A stretch of DNA of 64,000 nt from Caldicellulosiruptor danielii (lineage in GTDB: Bacteria > Bacillota > Thermoanaerobacteria > Caldicellulosiruptorales > Caldicellulosiruptoraceae), in NCBI RefSeq assembly GCF_034343125.1, contig NZ_CP139957.1:1-64000 (forward strand), in the 5' to 3' direction. This document shows positions 1-11,628 of the stretch, one piece after another. The stretch's first letter is position 1; every line of letters begins with the position of its first letter. The translations under genes were made by a program, and so were the position numbers. The notes beneath the pieces were generated by a model. It saw only the letters and a list, made by a program, of their open reading frames with translations, did not search any database and was not told the DNA's origin.

Positions 1-1365
1 ATGGTTGACTATGATGTAAACGAAGTGTGGGAAAAGATAAAGGAGGTCATCAAAAAAGAAATAAATCCAAGCCCGACAGACATATCGTACAACACCTGGT
101 TTGAGTCACTTGTGCCTGTGTGTTTTGATGACAATGATACGTTAATTTTGCGGGCGTTTGCAGATTTCCACAGGGATATAGTTATCAACAGGTATTCTAT
201 TTTGATTCTAAACGCTTTAAGAGAGCTTTTCTCACCTCATCTGAGCTTGAAAGTAATCCTTCCCAATGAGGTGGAAAAGTACAAAAAGTTTTTAAAACAA
301 AAAACAGATGAAAAACCTGAGATAACAACTTTTCTAAATCCAAAATACACATTTGAAACTTTTGTTGTGGGGAACAACAACAGGCTTGCACATGCCGCAG
401 CTTTGGCTGTTGCAGAAACACCACCTGGAGAGAGGACTTACAACCCACTTTTTATCTATGGCGGTGTTGGGCTTGGAAAGACTCATCTTATGCATGCAAT
501 AGGACATCACGTTTTGAAGCTTTACCCGGGCACAAAGGTAATGTATGTTACATCAGAGATATTCACAAATGAACTGATTGCTGCAATAAGAGATGAAAAG
601 ACAGACGAGTTCAGGCTCAAGTACAGAAACGTTGACGTGCTTTTAATAGACGACATTCAATTTTTAGGCGGAAAGGAAAGAACTCAAGAAGAATTTTTCC
701 ACACATTCAATACACTATATGAGGCAAACAAGAAAATAATACTTTCATCAGACAGACCTCCAAAAGAGATAAACACATTAGAAGACAGGCTTCGCTCTCG
801 CTTTGAATGGGGACTTATAACAGACATCCAACCACCTGATTTTGAGACGCGAATAGCAATATTGAGCAAGAAGTGCCAGCTTGAAGGAACTCCAGTTCCA
901 CAGCACATTCTTGAGTTTATTGCATCAAAGATTGAAACAAACATAAGAGAGCTTGAAGGTGCTCTCAACAAAATTCTTGCATACTCAAAGCTTATGGCAC
1001 CTGACAAAGAAATAACCTTAGAACTTGCTGAAAAAGCTTTAAAAGAGTTTATAGACACAAACACAAAAAAAGAACTCACAATAGAGGATATTCAGGCAGA
1101 GGTTGCAAGCTATTTTGGTATCCGGCTTGAAGATTTCAAATCCTCAAGAAGGTCAAGAAATGTGGCTTTTCCTCGCCAGATAGCAATGTATTTAGCAAGG
1201 GAACTTACAAACGTATCGCTTCCCAAAATAGGCGAGGCCTTTGGCGGAAAAGACCACACAACTGTACTTCATGCCTGTGAAAAAATTAAGGAACTTATCA
1301 ACACAGATTCAAACACTAAAAACGCTGTTGAAACTATTAAAAAAAGACTTATCAACAGAGAATAA
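1..1365 (+). CDS. dnaA: chromosomal replication initiator DnaA
   Basis: DnaA binds the 9-bp DnaA boxes of oriC, melts the origin in its ATP form and loads the replicative helicase. The 454-residue product has the normal length. Visible are the N-terminal DnaB-interaction domain, the AAA+ core with Walker A GGVGLGKTHL (about 154-163) and Walker B LLIDDIQ (about 214-220), and the C-terminal DNA-binding signature GGKDHTTVLHACEKI near residue 415. The gene opens the window at base 1, the usual numbering point of a circular chromosome, so its promoter lies outside. It is followed by the origin and dnaN, the classical Firmicutes order. Confidence 0.98.
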   Translation: MVDYDVNEVWEKIKEVIKKEINPSPTDISYNTWFESLVPVCFDDNDTLILRAFADFHRDIVINRYSILILNALRELFSPHLSLKVILPNEVEKYKKFLKQKTDEKPEITTFLNPKYTFETFVVGNNNRLAHAAALAVAETPPGERTYNPLFIYGGVGLGKTHLMHAIGHHVLKLYPGTKVMYVTSEIFTNELIAAIRDEKTDEFRLKYRNVDVLLIDDIQFLGGKERTQEEFFHTFNTLYEANKKIILSSDRPPKEINTLEDRLRSRFEWGLITDIQPPDFETRIAILSKKCQLEGTPVPQHILEFIASKIETNIRELEGALNKILAYSKLMAPDKEITLELAEKALKEFIDTNTKKELTIEDIQAEVASYFGIRLEDFKSSRRSRNVAFPRQIAMYLARELTNVSLPKIGEAFGGKDHTTVLHACEKIKELINTDSNTKNAVETIKKRLINRE

Positions 1366-1503
1366 TAACATGTGGATAACTTTGTGTGAACTTTAATTTT
1401 CACATGTGAATTTGGTTGAAAACTCAAAACTTTATCAACAGGAATTTATACAATGAAAATCCAAGTCTGATAAGCATCTGAACATGTTATTAACTTATCC
1501 ACA
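1349..1503. other. origin of replication (dnaA-dnaN DnaA-box cluster)
   Basis: The dnaA-dnaN gap (1366-1584) contains DnaA-box matches: TTATCAACA at 1349-1357 (inside the dnaA 3' end), TGTGGATAA (reverse of TTATCCACA) at 1371-1379, TTATCAACA at 1432-1440 and a consensus TTATCCACA at 1495-1503. The sequence between them is AT-rich. Position and box density fit the dnaA-dnaN part of a Firmicutes oriC. More boxes probably lie upstream of dnaA, outside the window. Confidence 0.85.
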
Positions 1504-1584
1504 GCTATTACTGTGAATACTACTACTAAAATTTGCTTAGATGTAGGTTACTAAAATCCCCAAAAGAAAAAAGGAGGGAAAAAT

Positions 1585-2691
1585 ATGAAGTTTGTTGTGG
1601 ACAAAGATGTTCTGCAAGATAATATTTCCAAGGTAATACCTGCCGCAGCGTCAACAAAAGTAACATCAATTTTAGAATGTGTGCTGATTGAAGCTGAAGA
1701 CAGTATAGTATTTACAACAAACGACATGAAGATGCAGATGCAAACAGAGTTTGAAGCAGAGATTTTAGAAAGAGGAGCTGCACTTGTCAAGGCAAAGCTG
1801 TTTTCTGACATAGTCAAGAAACTACCAAGCGGTGACGTTGAAGTTATAAGGGAAGACAATGAGGTCAAAATAAGAAGCCAGAAGATAGAGTTCAGGCTTC
1901 CTACACTTGACCCACTTGATTTTCCAAAGATGGAGAAAAAGCCAAGCGAAAGCTTCTGCGAGTTTGTTGCGAGCGAGTTTGTTGATGGTGTTGACAAGGT
2001 GATATTCGCAACGTCAAAGGATGAGACAAGACCAACGTTTACGGGCGTGCTTTTTGAAAAAGAAGAGGATGATTTTGTAAACCTTGTTGGAATGGACGGG
2101 CACAGGCTTGCAATATGCAAGATAAAACCAGTTGCTGTTGAAGGCAGCTTTTCAAAAATTGTGCCTGCTGAGAACTTGGATGACATTACAAAGATAGTTG
2201 ACATTGAAGAGGCAGAAAAGGTAAAAGTATCGTTTTTTGAGAACCAGGCAACATTTGAGATAGGTTCAACAACGGTGATAGTTACGCTCATTGCCGGCAA
2301 GTTTTTCGACTACAAAAGTGCGATCCCGACAGAGTACTCAACAAAGATTTCAATTTCATCTGACGTTTTAGAAAGCACGCTCGAGAGAGCTTCTATCGTG
2401 TCAAAAGACGAAAAAACCAATATCCAGGCTGTAATATTTGAGACAAATGGTATGATGTTCACGGTAAAATCTATGTCTGTCGATGGAAGGTATGAAGAGG
2501 ATGTGCTTTGCTCTGTTGAAGGTAAAGACATAAGAGTAGGATTCAATGTTAAATATTTCTTAGATGTTTTAAAAGAGCTGGATGGAGAGATAAACCTGTT
2601 TATAACATCACATACAAGCCCGTCAATTGTTCAAAAGCCAGACGACCCGAACTACATCTATCTTGTTCTTCCTATAAAGATGCCAGAGTAA
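1585..2691 (+). CDS. dnaN: DNA polymerase III beta sliding clamp
   Basis: The clamp is a ring-shaped dimer that tethers DNA polymerase III to DNA and serves as docking platform for repair proteins. The 368-residue product has the usual size for three clamp domains, begins MKFVVDKDVLQDNISKV and ends in the typical VLPIKMPE, matching the conserved clamp C-terminus. Start ATG 1585 follows AAGGAGGG at 1571-1578. It lies directly downstream of the origin and 23 bp before recF. The small yaaA/rlbA gene found between dnaN and recF in many Bacilli is absent. Confidence 0.98.
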   Translation: MKFVVDKDVLQDNISKVIPAAASTKVTSILECVLIEAEDSIVFTTNDMKMQMQTEFEAEILERGAALVKAKLFSDIVKKLPSGDVEVIREDNEVKIRSQKIEFRLPTLDPLDFPKMEKKPSESFCEFVASEFVDGVDKVIFATSKDETRPTFTGVLFEKEEDDFVNLVGMDGHRLAICKIKPVAVEGSFSKIVPAENLDDITKIVDIEEAEKVKVSFFENQATFEIGSTTVIVTLIAGKFFDYKSAIPTEYSTKISISSDVLESTLERASIVSKDEKTNIQAVIFETNGMMFTVKSMSVDGRYEEDVLCSVEGKDIRVGFNVKYFLDVLKELDGEINLFITSHTSPSIVQKPDDPNYIYLVLPIKMPE

Positions 2692-2714
2692 AGATTTTTT
2701 AGAGGTCATGGAAT

Positions 2715-3776
2715 ATGAAGATAAAAAGCATTTATATTGAAAATTTTAGAAGCTACAAGCAGAGATTTTTTGAGTTCAAAGACAGGATAAATTTGATTGT
2801 TGGAAATAACGCCTCAGGAAAGACTTCTCTTCTTGAGGCTCTATATTTTTGTATGTGTGGCAAGTCTTTTAAAAGCCGAGATGTAGATGCAATAAACTTT
2901 GGTTCGCAGTATTTCAAGCTTGAGATGGTAGCAGAGGTCAGCGGTGTGAACTACGCGGTGAACTTTTATGTAGACAGGATACTTGAAAAGAGAATAATGA
3001 TAAATGATAAAAAAATTAACAGGCTTTCAGAGCTTATTACTCTTTTCAAATTTGTTTTTTTTGAGCCGGACACAACTGAGCTTATAAAACATCAGCCAAA
3101 ATTAAGACGCCGCTTTTTAGATATGGAAGTTGCAAAACTTTACCCTTACATGACAAGGGTGTATTCAGAGTACCAAAGAGCACTTCTTTCACGAAACGCA
3201 TTTTTGAAAAGTTATGATAAAAAGGATATAATAGATGTATACGATATGCAGATAAGCCAGCTTGGATTTTTGATTTTCCAAAAACGACAGGAGGTTATAG
3301 ATAGATTATCAATTGAAGCGCAGAAGATATTCAGCTATGTGTTTGAAAACAAATCATTGCTTGAACTTAAGTACGTGCCGTCAATTAACCCGTCAAGCGA
3401 AGAAGAGTATTACAAAGAACTGAAAAATTGTCTGTCTAAGGATTTGAGTCTTGGATACACAACAAAAGGTGTTCACAGAGATGACTTTGAGATTCTGATA
3501 GATGGTAAGCCTGCTTTGGATTTTGCGTCTGAAGGGCAGATAAAACTTGCGGCAGTCTCAGTTGTGCTCTCATCTGCTCTTCTTTATACAGAACCTGTGC
3601 TCATTTTAGACGATTTGTTTTCTGAACTTGATAAGTTTAAAAGAAAAAATCTTGTAAAATTTCTAAATCAGTACCAGTCATTTGTGACATCTGCAGAAGA
3701 CCTAAGTACCCTTAAAAGTGAGGGAATAGTAGACTTTGACAGTACAAACGTGATTTTACTTGAAAAAAGTATATAA
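2715..3776 (+). CDS. recF: DNA replication and repair protein RecF
   Basis: RecF is an SMC-like ATPase that with RecO and RecR loads RecA at gapped or stalled forks. The 353-residue product starts MKIKSIYIENFRSY, typical of the family. It has Walker A GNNASGKTSLL at about residues 30-40, an ABC-type signature region (FASEGQIKLAAVSVVLSSA) and Walker B VLILDDLFSELD near the C-terminus. ATG 2715 is preceded by AGAGGTCATGGA. The spacing to dnaN (23 bp) and remB (27 bp) indicates one transcript. Confidence 0.96.
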   Translation: MKIKSIYIENFRSYKQRFFEFKDRINLIVGNNASGKTSLLEALYFCMCGKSFKSRDVDAINFGSQYFKLEMVAEVSGVNYAVNFYVDRILEKRIMINDKKINRLSELITLFKFVFFEPDTTELIKHQPKLRRRFLDMEVAKLYPYMTRVYSEYQRALLSRNAFLKSYDKKDIIDVYDMQISQLGFLIFQKRQEVIDRLSIEAQKIFSYVFENKSLLELKYVPSINPSSEEEYYKELKNCLSKDLSLGYTTKGVHRDDFEILIDGKPALDFASEGQIKLAAVSVVLSSALLYTEPVLILDDLFSELDKFKRKNLVKFLNQYQSFVTSAEDLSTLKSEGIVDFDSTNVILLEKSI

Positions 3777-3803
3777 AAATTTTTTTAGGGATGTGTAAAA
3801 AAG

Positions 3804-4088
3804 ATGTTTGCTCACATTGGTGAAGATTATGTAATCAACAGTGCAGAACTTCTTGTGATAATGAGCTGGGATTCTTTTGTGCGTTCAAAAGACAATCTCA
3901 ATATCCTTGAAAATTTAAAACTTCATGACAGGGTTGTAGTTATAAATGATGAAGTAAAAAAGTCTATAATAATCCTTGAAGTTGATGGAAGGATGTACGG
4001 GATAATATCTCCTGTATCGCCTGGTACCATCGCAAAAAGGCTTTTGAACTTTAACCTCTATTTTGACAACTATTTAGACCATGATTAA
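3804..4088 (+). CDS. remB: RemB-like DUF370 protein (extracellular matrix regulator family)
   Basis: A 94-residue product of the DUF370 family, known as RemB/YaaB in Bacillus, where the gene also sits between recF and gyrB. The N-terminus MFAHIGEDYVINSAELLVI and the ISPVSPGTIAKR segment are family-like. In Bacillus, RemA and RemB affect biofilm matrix genes; the role here is inferred only from family and position. The ORF runs to 4088, overlapping an upstream possible start of gyrB (4081), so the two are probably translationally linked. Confidence 0.88.
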   Translation: MFAHIGEDYVINSAELLVIMSWDSFVRSKDNLNILENLKLHDRVVVINDEVKKSIIILEVDGRMYGIISPVSPGTIAKRLLNFNLYFDNYLDHD

Positions 4089-4116
4089 TTTTAAAAACTC
4101 TCATTTGGCAGGTGAT

Positions 4117-6037
<1,921 letters not shown>

Positions 6038-6054
6038 AAAAGAGGTGTTTCAAA

Positions 6055-6231
6055 GTGGAAGTTGCGAAAAAAATTTATGAAGAAGTTATAAAACTGCCTG
6101 AAGAGACTCAGAGAGAGGTTTTGGATTTTATTGAATTTAAGAAAATGAAATGGAAAAAGAATATAGAAAAAGTAATTGATGAAGTTATTGAAGAAAATTA
6201 CGAGATATTAAAGGAGTTAGCTGATAAATGA
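6055..6231 (+). CDS. small DUF2281-like antitoxin
   Basis: A 58-residue ORF starting at GTG 6055, 17 bp after gyrB, behind AAAAGAGGTG. It is predicted helical and charged, beginning MEVAKKIYEEVIKLPEETQ followed by REVLDFIEFKK, a pattern typical of DUF2281-type antitoxin components. Its stop overlaps the start of the downstream Doc-like ORF (ATGA at 6228-6231), the usual layout of a toxin-antitoxin pair. The toxin partner is broken, so the antitoxin may be an orphan. Family assignment is from pattern only. Confidence 0.6.
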   Translation: MEVAKKIYEEVIKLPEETQREVLDFIEFKKMKWKKNIEKVIDEVIEENYEILKELADK

Positions 6232-6608
6232 TAATGTTGAGTATTGAGGATGTATTGTTGATTACTAAAAAATTAATAGAAAGATTTGGAGGTACGTTTG
6301 GGATAAGAGACAAAGGTTTGCTTGAAAGCTCATTGAACAATGCATTTCAAACATTTAATGGAGAGGAGCTATATAAAACTGATGTAGAAAAATTGCAGTT
6401 ATATCTTACTCAATAATAAGGAATCACCCTCTAATAGATGGTAATAAAAGGTTAGGTATAAGTGTTTTACTAATATTATGTAAACTCAACAATTATTATC
6501 TTAGAATATACAAGAGAAGAGGCAGTAGATTTAGCTATAAGAATTGCAGAAGGTAGTATTGATATTGAAGATGTTGTTGGGTGGATAAAAAAGCATGAGA
6601 AAAAGTGA
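6228..6608 (+). pseudogene. Fic/Doc-family toxin remnant with two frameshifts
   Basis: Doc toxins are Fic-fold kinases that phosphorylate EF-Tu. The first frame (6228-6416) encodes a Doc N-terminus (IEDVLLITKKLIERFGGTFG, then RDKGLLESSLNNAFQTFNGE). The Fic motif HPLIDGNKRLG occurs in a second frame at about 6420-6460, and the C-terminal helix (REEAVDLAIRIAEG, then DIEDVVGWIKKHEKK) in a third, ending at 6608. Frames change near 6410 and near 6500. With both breaks the protein cannot be made whole, although the catalytic motif itself is unmutated. It sits between gyrB and gyrA, which are normally adjacent. Confidence 0.8.
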
Positions 6609-6636
6609 ACATTATAAAGGGAGGAAAAATTAAAGC

Positions 6637-9069
6637 ATGGAAGAGCTGGATTTCAGGATAATTCCTGTTGAAATACAGGAAGAGATGAAAAAAAGTTATA
6701 TAGACTATGCAATGAGCGTTATAGTATCTCGTGCGCTTCCAGATGTTCGCGATGGTCTAAAGCCTGTTCACAGAAGAATTTTATATGCAATGAACGAGAT
6801 AGGTCTTACACCCGACAAGCCTTACAGAAAATCTGCAACAGTTGTCGGACATGTTCTTGCTAAATACCATCCACACGGCGATGCAGCAGTATATGAGAGC
6901 TTGGTGAGAATGGCGCAGGACTTTTCCATGCGCCATCCTCTTGTTGACGGGCATGGAAACTTTGGGTCGGTTGACGGTGACCCGCCTGCTGCTATGCGTT
7001 ACACTGAAGCGCGTATGAGCAAAATTGCCATCGAGATGCTTCGTGACATTGAAAAGGAAACAGTTGATTTTATGCCAAACTTTGACGAGTCTGCAAAAGA
7101 GCCAAAGGTTCTGCCATCACGCTTTCCAAACCTTTTGGTAAATGGCAGCCAGGGAATTGCAGTCGGTATGGCAACCAATATTCCTCCTCACAACCTTGCA
7201 GAAGTGATTGATGCAATAGTGTACCTGCTTGACAACGAAAATGCTACACTTGATGACATAATGAAAATAATCAAAGGGCCTGACTTTCCGACAGGCGGAT
7301 ATATCATCGGAAAAAAGGGTATAAAAGATGCATATGCCACTGGAAAAGGAAAAATTATTGTCAGAGCAAAAACAACAATTGAGCAGACATCTAAGGGAAG
7401 ACAAAGAATAGTTGTCACAGAACTTCCTTACATGGTCAACAAGGCAAGGCTTATTGAAAAGATTGCCGAGCTTGTTCATGAGAAAAGGATAGATGGAATT
7501 TCTGATATAAGAGATGAGTCTGACAAAGAAGGTCTGAGAATTGTAATTGAAATCAAAAAGGATGCAGACGCAAATGTAGTTCTAAAACAGCTTTACAAAA
7601 ATACCCAGCTTCAGGATAGTTTTGGAATAATTATGCTCGCGCTTGTTGACAACCAGCCAAAAGTTCTCACTCTTATGGATATGCTAAATCTTTACATCGA
7701 ACACCAAAAAGAGGTAATTGTTAGACGAACAAGGTATGATCTTAAAAAAGCTGAAGAAAGAGCTCACATTTTAGAAGGGCTTAAAAAAGCTCTTGACCAC
7801 ATAGATGAGATAATCTCAATTATCAGGTCATCAAAGACGGTAAATGAGGCTAAAGAAAGATTGATTGAAAGATTTCAGTTTACAGAGGTCCAGGCTCAAG
7901 CGATACTTGACATGAGACTTCAGAGGCTTACTGGCCTTGAGCGGCAGAAGATTGAAGAAGAGCTTGCAGAGCTAATCAAGATGATAGAGTATTACAAAAA
8001 CGTGCTTGCAAGCGATGCGATGGTAAGGGAAATCATAAAAAAAGAGATTTTGGAGATAAAAGAAAAGTACAAGGATGAAAGAAGAACAAAAATAGTTCAG
8101 GACGAGCATGAAGACTTTGAGGAAGAAGAGCTGATTCAAGAGCAGGAAACTGTAATTACACTTACCCATTTTGGGTATATAAAACGTCTTCCTCTTGACA
8201 CATACAAGAGCCAAAAACGAGGCGGCAGAGGCATCACGGGAATATCAACCCGCGAAGAAGATTTTGTTGAAGATGTCTTTGTTACAACAACACACCACTA
8301 CATTCTCTTTTTCACGGACAAAGGAAGAGTTTTCCGTTTAAGAGCATATGAAGTGCCCGAAGGTTCGCGTCAGGCAAAAGGTACTGCAATTGTTAACCTC
8401 ATTCAAATTGGCAAGGACGAAAAGATTACTGCTACTATGGCTGTAAAAGACTTTAAAGAAGGCTATCTTATGATGTGTACCAAAAACGGTACAATAAAGA
8501 AAGTACTTTTGAGCGAGTTTGAAAACACAACAAAAGCAGGCAAAAAAGCAATAACCCTTGCAGATGATGATAGCCTTGTTGATGTAAAGCTCACATCTGG
8601 AAACGATGAGATTGTGCTTGTATCGAGCAATGGATACTGTGTTGTGTTCAATGAAAATGATGTCAGGGTCATGGGAAGGTCTGCACAGGGTGTAAAAGGT
8701 ATGACGTTAGAAAGTGGCGATTTTATTGTTGGAATGGAAAAGGCGAGCGATGGAAAGTATCTTCTTTGCGTCACAGAAAACGGGTTTGGCAAAAGAAGCG
8801 AGATTGAAGAGTACAGAAAAACAAAGCGCGGTGCAAAAGGAGTACTTACCTACAAGGTGACAGAAAAGACAGGCAATATTGTTGATATAAAGATGGTAAA
8901 CGATGATGATGAAATAATGATATGTTCAAGCAGCGGTATCTTTATAAGGCTTGAGATAAGCCAAATCCCTGTTCAAGGAAGGTCAACTCAAGGCGTTAAA
9001 CTTATGAGAATTGATGAAGATGGTATTAAAGTGTCTTCAATTGCAAGAATAAGAGATGAAAAAGAATAA
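6637..9069 (+). CDS. gyrA: DNA gyrase subunit A
   Basis: GyrA cleaves and religates DNA through an active-site tyrosine and wraps DNA on its C-terminal pinwheel. The 810-residue product shows the N-terminal [18 protein letters not shown] motif, the [10 protein letters not shown] segment with the catalytic Tyr near residue 124, the coiled-coil region (about 370-490), and the GyrA box QKRGGRG near residue 527 that distinguishes gyrase A from ParC. ATG 6637 follows GGGAGGAAAAATTAAAGC. It is downstream of the toxin-antitoxin remnant and closed by a terminator at 9093-9127. Confidence 0.97.
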   Translation: MEELDFRIIPVEIQEEMKKSYIDYAMSVIVSRALPDVRDGLKPVHRRILYAMNEIGLTPDKPYRKSATVVGHVLAKYHPHGDAAVYESLVRMAQDFSMRHPLVDGHGNFGSVDGDPPAAMRYTEARMSKIAIEMLRDIEKETVDFMPNFDESAKEPKVLPSRFPNLLVNGSQGIAVGMATNIPPHNLAEVIDAIVYLLDNENATLDDIMKIIKGPDFPTGGYIIGKKGIKDAYATGKGKIIVRAKTTIEQTSKGRQRIVVTELPYMVNKARLIEKIAELVHEKRIDGISDIRDESDKEGLRIVIEIKKDADANVVLKQLYKNTQLQDSFGIIMLALVDNQPKVLTLMDMLNLYIEHQKEVIVRRTRYDLKKAEERAHILEGLKKALDHIDEIISIIRSSKTVNEAKERLIERFQFTEVQAQAILDMRLQRLTGLERQKIEEELAELIKMIEYYKNVLASDAMVREIIKKEILEIKEKYKDERRTKIVQDEHEDFEEEELIQEQETVITLTHFGYIKRLPLDTYKSQKRGGRGITGISTREEDFVEDVFVTTTHHYILFFTDKGRVFRLRAYEVPEGSRQAKGTAIVNLIQIGKDEKITATMAVKDFKEGYLMMCTKNGTIKKVLLSEFENTTKAGKKAITLADDDSLVDVKLTSGNDEIVLVSSNGYCVVFNENDVRVMGRSAQGVKGMTLESGDFIVGMEKASDGKYLLCVTENGFGKRSEIEEYRKTKRGAKGVLTYKVTEKTGNIVDIKMVNDDDEIMICSSSGIFIRLEISQIPVQGRSTQGVKLMRIDEDGIKVSSIARIRDEKE

Positions 9070-9092
9070 AATACAAAAATTTTGATAACATC

Positions 9093-9127
9093 AATCCAGC
9101 TCCTTTATTTCGGGGCTGGATTTTTTG
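9093..9127 (+). terminator. rho-independent terminator after gyrA
   Basis: An 11-bp stem AATCCAGCTCC / GGGGCTGGATT (one wobble pair) with a short loop is followed by TTTTTT. It ends the dnaA-gyrA gene block. Confidence 0.85.
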
Positions 9128-9497
9128 TTCTTATTTATAAGTCGATTATTCAATTTTTCAGATTAATGAGCAAATTTTTGAACAAAATAAATAATGAAAC
9201 CGTTAGTAAATTGTCAAAAAAGCTTTTGACTGAAGAGCTCAGAGCATGATATGGAAACGGATGTATGAAAAGTTTTTCCTTTAAAAAGTTTGCTGCGATA
9301 ACTCTTTTGATTGCAATAATTTTTAGCTTGTCGACAGACTGCGTAAGAAGAATTATACTGGTGCGGTAAAAGAATAATAATGGGATGACAGTCCCGTTTT
9401 TTTTATTTGCCTTTTTTAAGTAATTAATATAAAAAAATGTGGTATAAAATAAATGTGTAAGTAACAAAACCAGATTTTTTGTGAAAGGAGAAGACTT
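9128..9497. other. intergenic region before the rhomboid gene
   Basis: No supported gene. A 34-codon ORF at about 9264-9369 resembles a lone signal peptide (MKSFSFKKFAAITLLIAIIF), possibly a decayed secreted-protein gene. At about 9380-9403 GGGATGACAGTCCC followed by T residues is a weak terminator-like hairpin. A GGTATAAAAT element at 9441-9450 could be an extended -10 for the downstream gene; no clear -35 is visible. Confidence 0.4.
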
Positions 9498-10226
9498 ATG
9501 ATACCACTCAAAGACACCATCCCAAGTAGAGAAAAGCCGTTTATGACATGGACAATAATACTCATTAACGTTTTTGTTTTTTTATATCAGATTTCACTGC
9601 CACCTGAAGCTGCTTCTCAGTTTGTTTACAAATACAGCTTTGTTCCAGCAAGGTTCACTTACTATCTTGAGCATGGGTTTTTGGTAGCAATCACAGTTTC
9701 AATAGGTTCTATACTTACAAGCATGTTCATGCACGGAAGCTGGATGCATCTTATCTCAAACATGTGGAGCTTGTGGCTGTTTGGCGACAATGTAGAGGAC
9801 AGGGTGGGACACTTTAGGTTCTTAATATTTTACATTTTAAGTGGACTTTCAGCATCGCTTACTCACTGGTTTTTCAACATACATTCTTCCATTCCAACAG
9901 TTGGAGCATCTGGTGCAATCTCCGGTGTGATGGGCGCATACTTTTTGATGTTTCCTCTGTCAAGGATTGTAACATTGATACCTCTTGGGTTTATTCCACT
10001 TTTTATTGAAATACCAGCACTTTTCTATCTCGGGATATGGTTTTTGTCGCAGGTGTCATCTGGAATACTTGAACTGTTTGGACCTGTATTCGGAAGCGGT
10101 ATAGCATGGTGGGCGCATATAGGTGGATTTTTGTTTGGTATGCTTACCATTAATTTCTTTAAAAGAAAATACAGAAGATACAACAATTTCTTTGACGATG
10201 AAATTTTCTTCTACAGGTACTATTAA
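9498..10226 (+). CDS. rhomboid-family intramembrane serine protease
   Basis: Rhomboids cleave transmembrane substrates inside the lipid bilayer with a Ser-His dyad. The 242-residue product has about six or seven hydrophobic segments, the family hallmark HGSWMHLISNMWSLWLFGDN (about 79-98), the catalytic GASG motif with Ser138, and the partner histidine His207 in WWAHIGGFLFG. ATG 9498 follows GTGAAAGGAGAAGACTT. It is separated by 32 bp from the SDH protease gene, so the two membrane proteases are probably co-transcribed. The natural substrate cannot be inferred. Confidence 0.93.
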   Translation: MIPLKDTIPSREKPFMTWTIILINVFVFLYQISLPPEAASQFVYKYSFVPARFTYYLEHGFLVAITVSIGSILTSMFMHGSWMHLISNMWSLWLFGDNVEDRVGHFRFLIFYILSGLSASLTHWFFNIHSSIPTVGASGAISGVMGAYFLMFPLSRIVTLIPLGFIPLFIEIPALFYLGIWFLSQVSSGILELFGPVFGSGIAWWAHIGGFLFGMLTINFFKRKYRRYNNFFDDEIFFYRYY

Positions 10227-10258
10227 AAGTAAAACAAAAGAGGAGGAAAGAAAATAAA

Positions 10259-11071
10259 ATGAGTTTTTGGGATATATTGGTACTGTACTTAATCTTCACC
10301 TCATTGCAGCCTGTTATGAAACAGAGGATGATTGAGTCTGCAAGGCAAAAGATGATTGCAAAGATTGAAAAGAAAAGAGGCTCAAGGGTAATTTTGCTTG
10401 TCCACAGGCAAGAGACCATGAGCTTTCTTGGTTTTCCCATATATAAATACATTGACATAAACGACTCAGAAGAGGTAATAAGGGCAATTGAGATGACAGA
10501 CCCATCTGTTCCCTTTGATATAATTCTTCACACACCTGGGGGTCTTGTTCTGGCATCACTTCAGATTGCAAGGGCGATAAAAAGGCACAAGGGCAAAGTA
10601 ACAGTCCATGTTCCACACCATGCAATGTCAGGCGGAACTTTAATTGCGCTTGCCGCAGATGAAATTGTAATGGCACCGGATGCAGTGCTTGGTCCTGTTG
10701 ACCCACAGATTGGTGAGTTTCCTGCTGTGTCAATCTTAGAGGTTGTAAAGCAAAAGCCAATAACTAAGATTGACGACAGAACATTAATTTTGGCTGATGT
10801 TGCAAAAAAGGCAATCAAACAAACAAAAGATGCTGTTTTGGAGCTTTTGAGCGGAAACTATCCGGATGAAGTTGCAGAAAAAATTGCAACAGAGCTTGTT
10901 GAGGGAAAATATACCCATGATTATCCAATTACGTACGAAAAGGCAAAGGAGATGGGGCTGAATGTCAGCTGCTGCATAGACAAAGAAATCCAGCAGCTAA
11001 TGAGCTTATACCCTCAGCCCATTGTCAAAAGGTCATCTGTTGAGTATTTGTGGTATCCAAAAGGAAGATAA
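10259..11071 (+). CDS. SDH-family Clp-fold serine protease (membrane-anchored)
   Basis: A 270-residue protein of the serine dehydrogenase proteinase group (SDH, ClpP/crotonase fold, related to SppA). An N-terminal hydrophobic anchor (WDILVLYLIFTSL) is followed by the protease fold with DIILHTPGGLVLASLQIA (oxyanion strand) and the nucleophile Ser124 in HHAMSGGTLIALAADEI. The RBS GAGGAGGAAAG lies just before ATG 10259. It follows the rhomboid gene closely. Members are thought to degrade membrane or signal peptides; the substrate here is unknown. Confidence 0.88.
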   Translation: MSFWDILVLYLIFTSLQPVMKQRMIESARQKMIAKIEKKRGSRVILLVHRQETMSFLGFPIYKYIDINDSEEVIRAIEMTDPSVPFDIILHTPGGLVLASLQIARAIKRHKGKVTVHVPHHAMSGGTLIALAADEIVMAPDAVLGPVDPQIGEFPAVSILEVVKQKPITKIDDRTLILADVAKKAIKQTKDAVLELLSGNYPDEVAEKIATELVEGKYTHDYPITYEKAKEMGLNVSCCIDKEIQQLMSLYPQPIVKRSSVEYLWYPKGR

Positions 11072-11586
11072 GAGTTTTTAATTTTCGGAAAATTTTGAAT
11101 TTTGCAATGAACGCTTTCGCAATGGAGCACAAAAAAGAAGAGCTACGTAGCAAGTATCAGCAGTATATTTTAATGGCAAGAGCTTATTCAAATGGACATG
11201 AATTTTCCGTGGCAGTTGATATTACGTTTTGGTTTGATGAGGTAAATTGCAGTGGTCAGAATATGGCGCAGTGGATTTTCTCAATAGTTGACAAGGTTAA
11301 CATAATGGCTTACAGAGACAAGGCAGAGGACATAATTGCAGTATAAAACACTGAAGTAAATATTGCAAAGAAAGCTGGCAAGAGATTGATTATTTTGGTT
11401 GAGTCTTCGCCAACATCTGAAGGGAATTTTGTAACCTTCCATAAAGAAGGATATGCTTATATGACAAGTGAGCTTCAAAAGGTTGTAAGCTATTTTTCAG
11501 ATGATAGTACAAGTTTTGGAATAGCAGTACATCTGTTTCAATTCCCAAAGAGTAGGCTACAAACTAATAAGTCAATAAAAAAATAA
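11072..11586 (+). pseudogene. remnant of an unidentified protein with an in-frame stop
   Basis: One reading frame runs through this stretch with a single TAA at 11344-11346: an upstream part (SVAVDITFWFDEV, FSIVDKVNIMAYRDKAEDII) and a downstream part (KKAGKRLIILVESSPTSEG, FVTFHKEGYAYMTSELQKV). The pattern of beta-strands with acidic ends resembles the second half of a TIM-barrel glycosidase-like domain, but I do not recognise the family. There is no convincing start after the SDH gene. The frame's last 17 codons overlap a CRISPR-type repeat (11535-11564), so the gene end is chimeric. Confidence 0.55.
11535..11564 (-). repeat. solitary CRISPR-type repeat
   Basis: A 30-bp segment beginning GTTTCAATTCCC and ending AGTAGGCTACAAAC closely matches the three repeats at 12644-12807. 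Read on the minus strand it begins GTTTGTAGCC and ends GGGAATTGAAAC, the usual form of a type I-B/III repeat. No second repeat lies within spacer distance. It is fused to the end of the decayed ORF upstream. Confidence 0.6.
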
Positions 11587-11628
11587 AACCACAAGCAACT
11601 TCTAAAGCTGCTTATGATACAGCTTTTT

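Noticed and set aside
10314-10760. 148-codon minus-strand ORF inside the SDH protease gene
   Set aside because: Antisense shadow of a well-conserved gene with Leu/Gln-rich artefactual composition.
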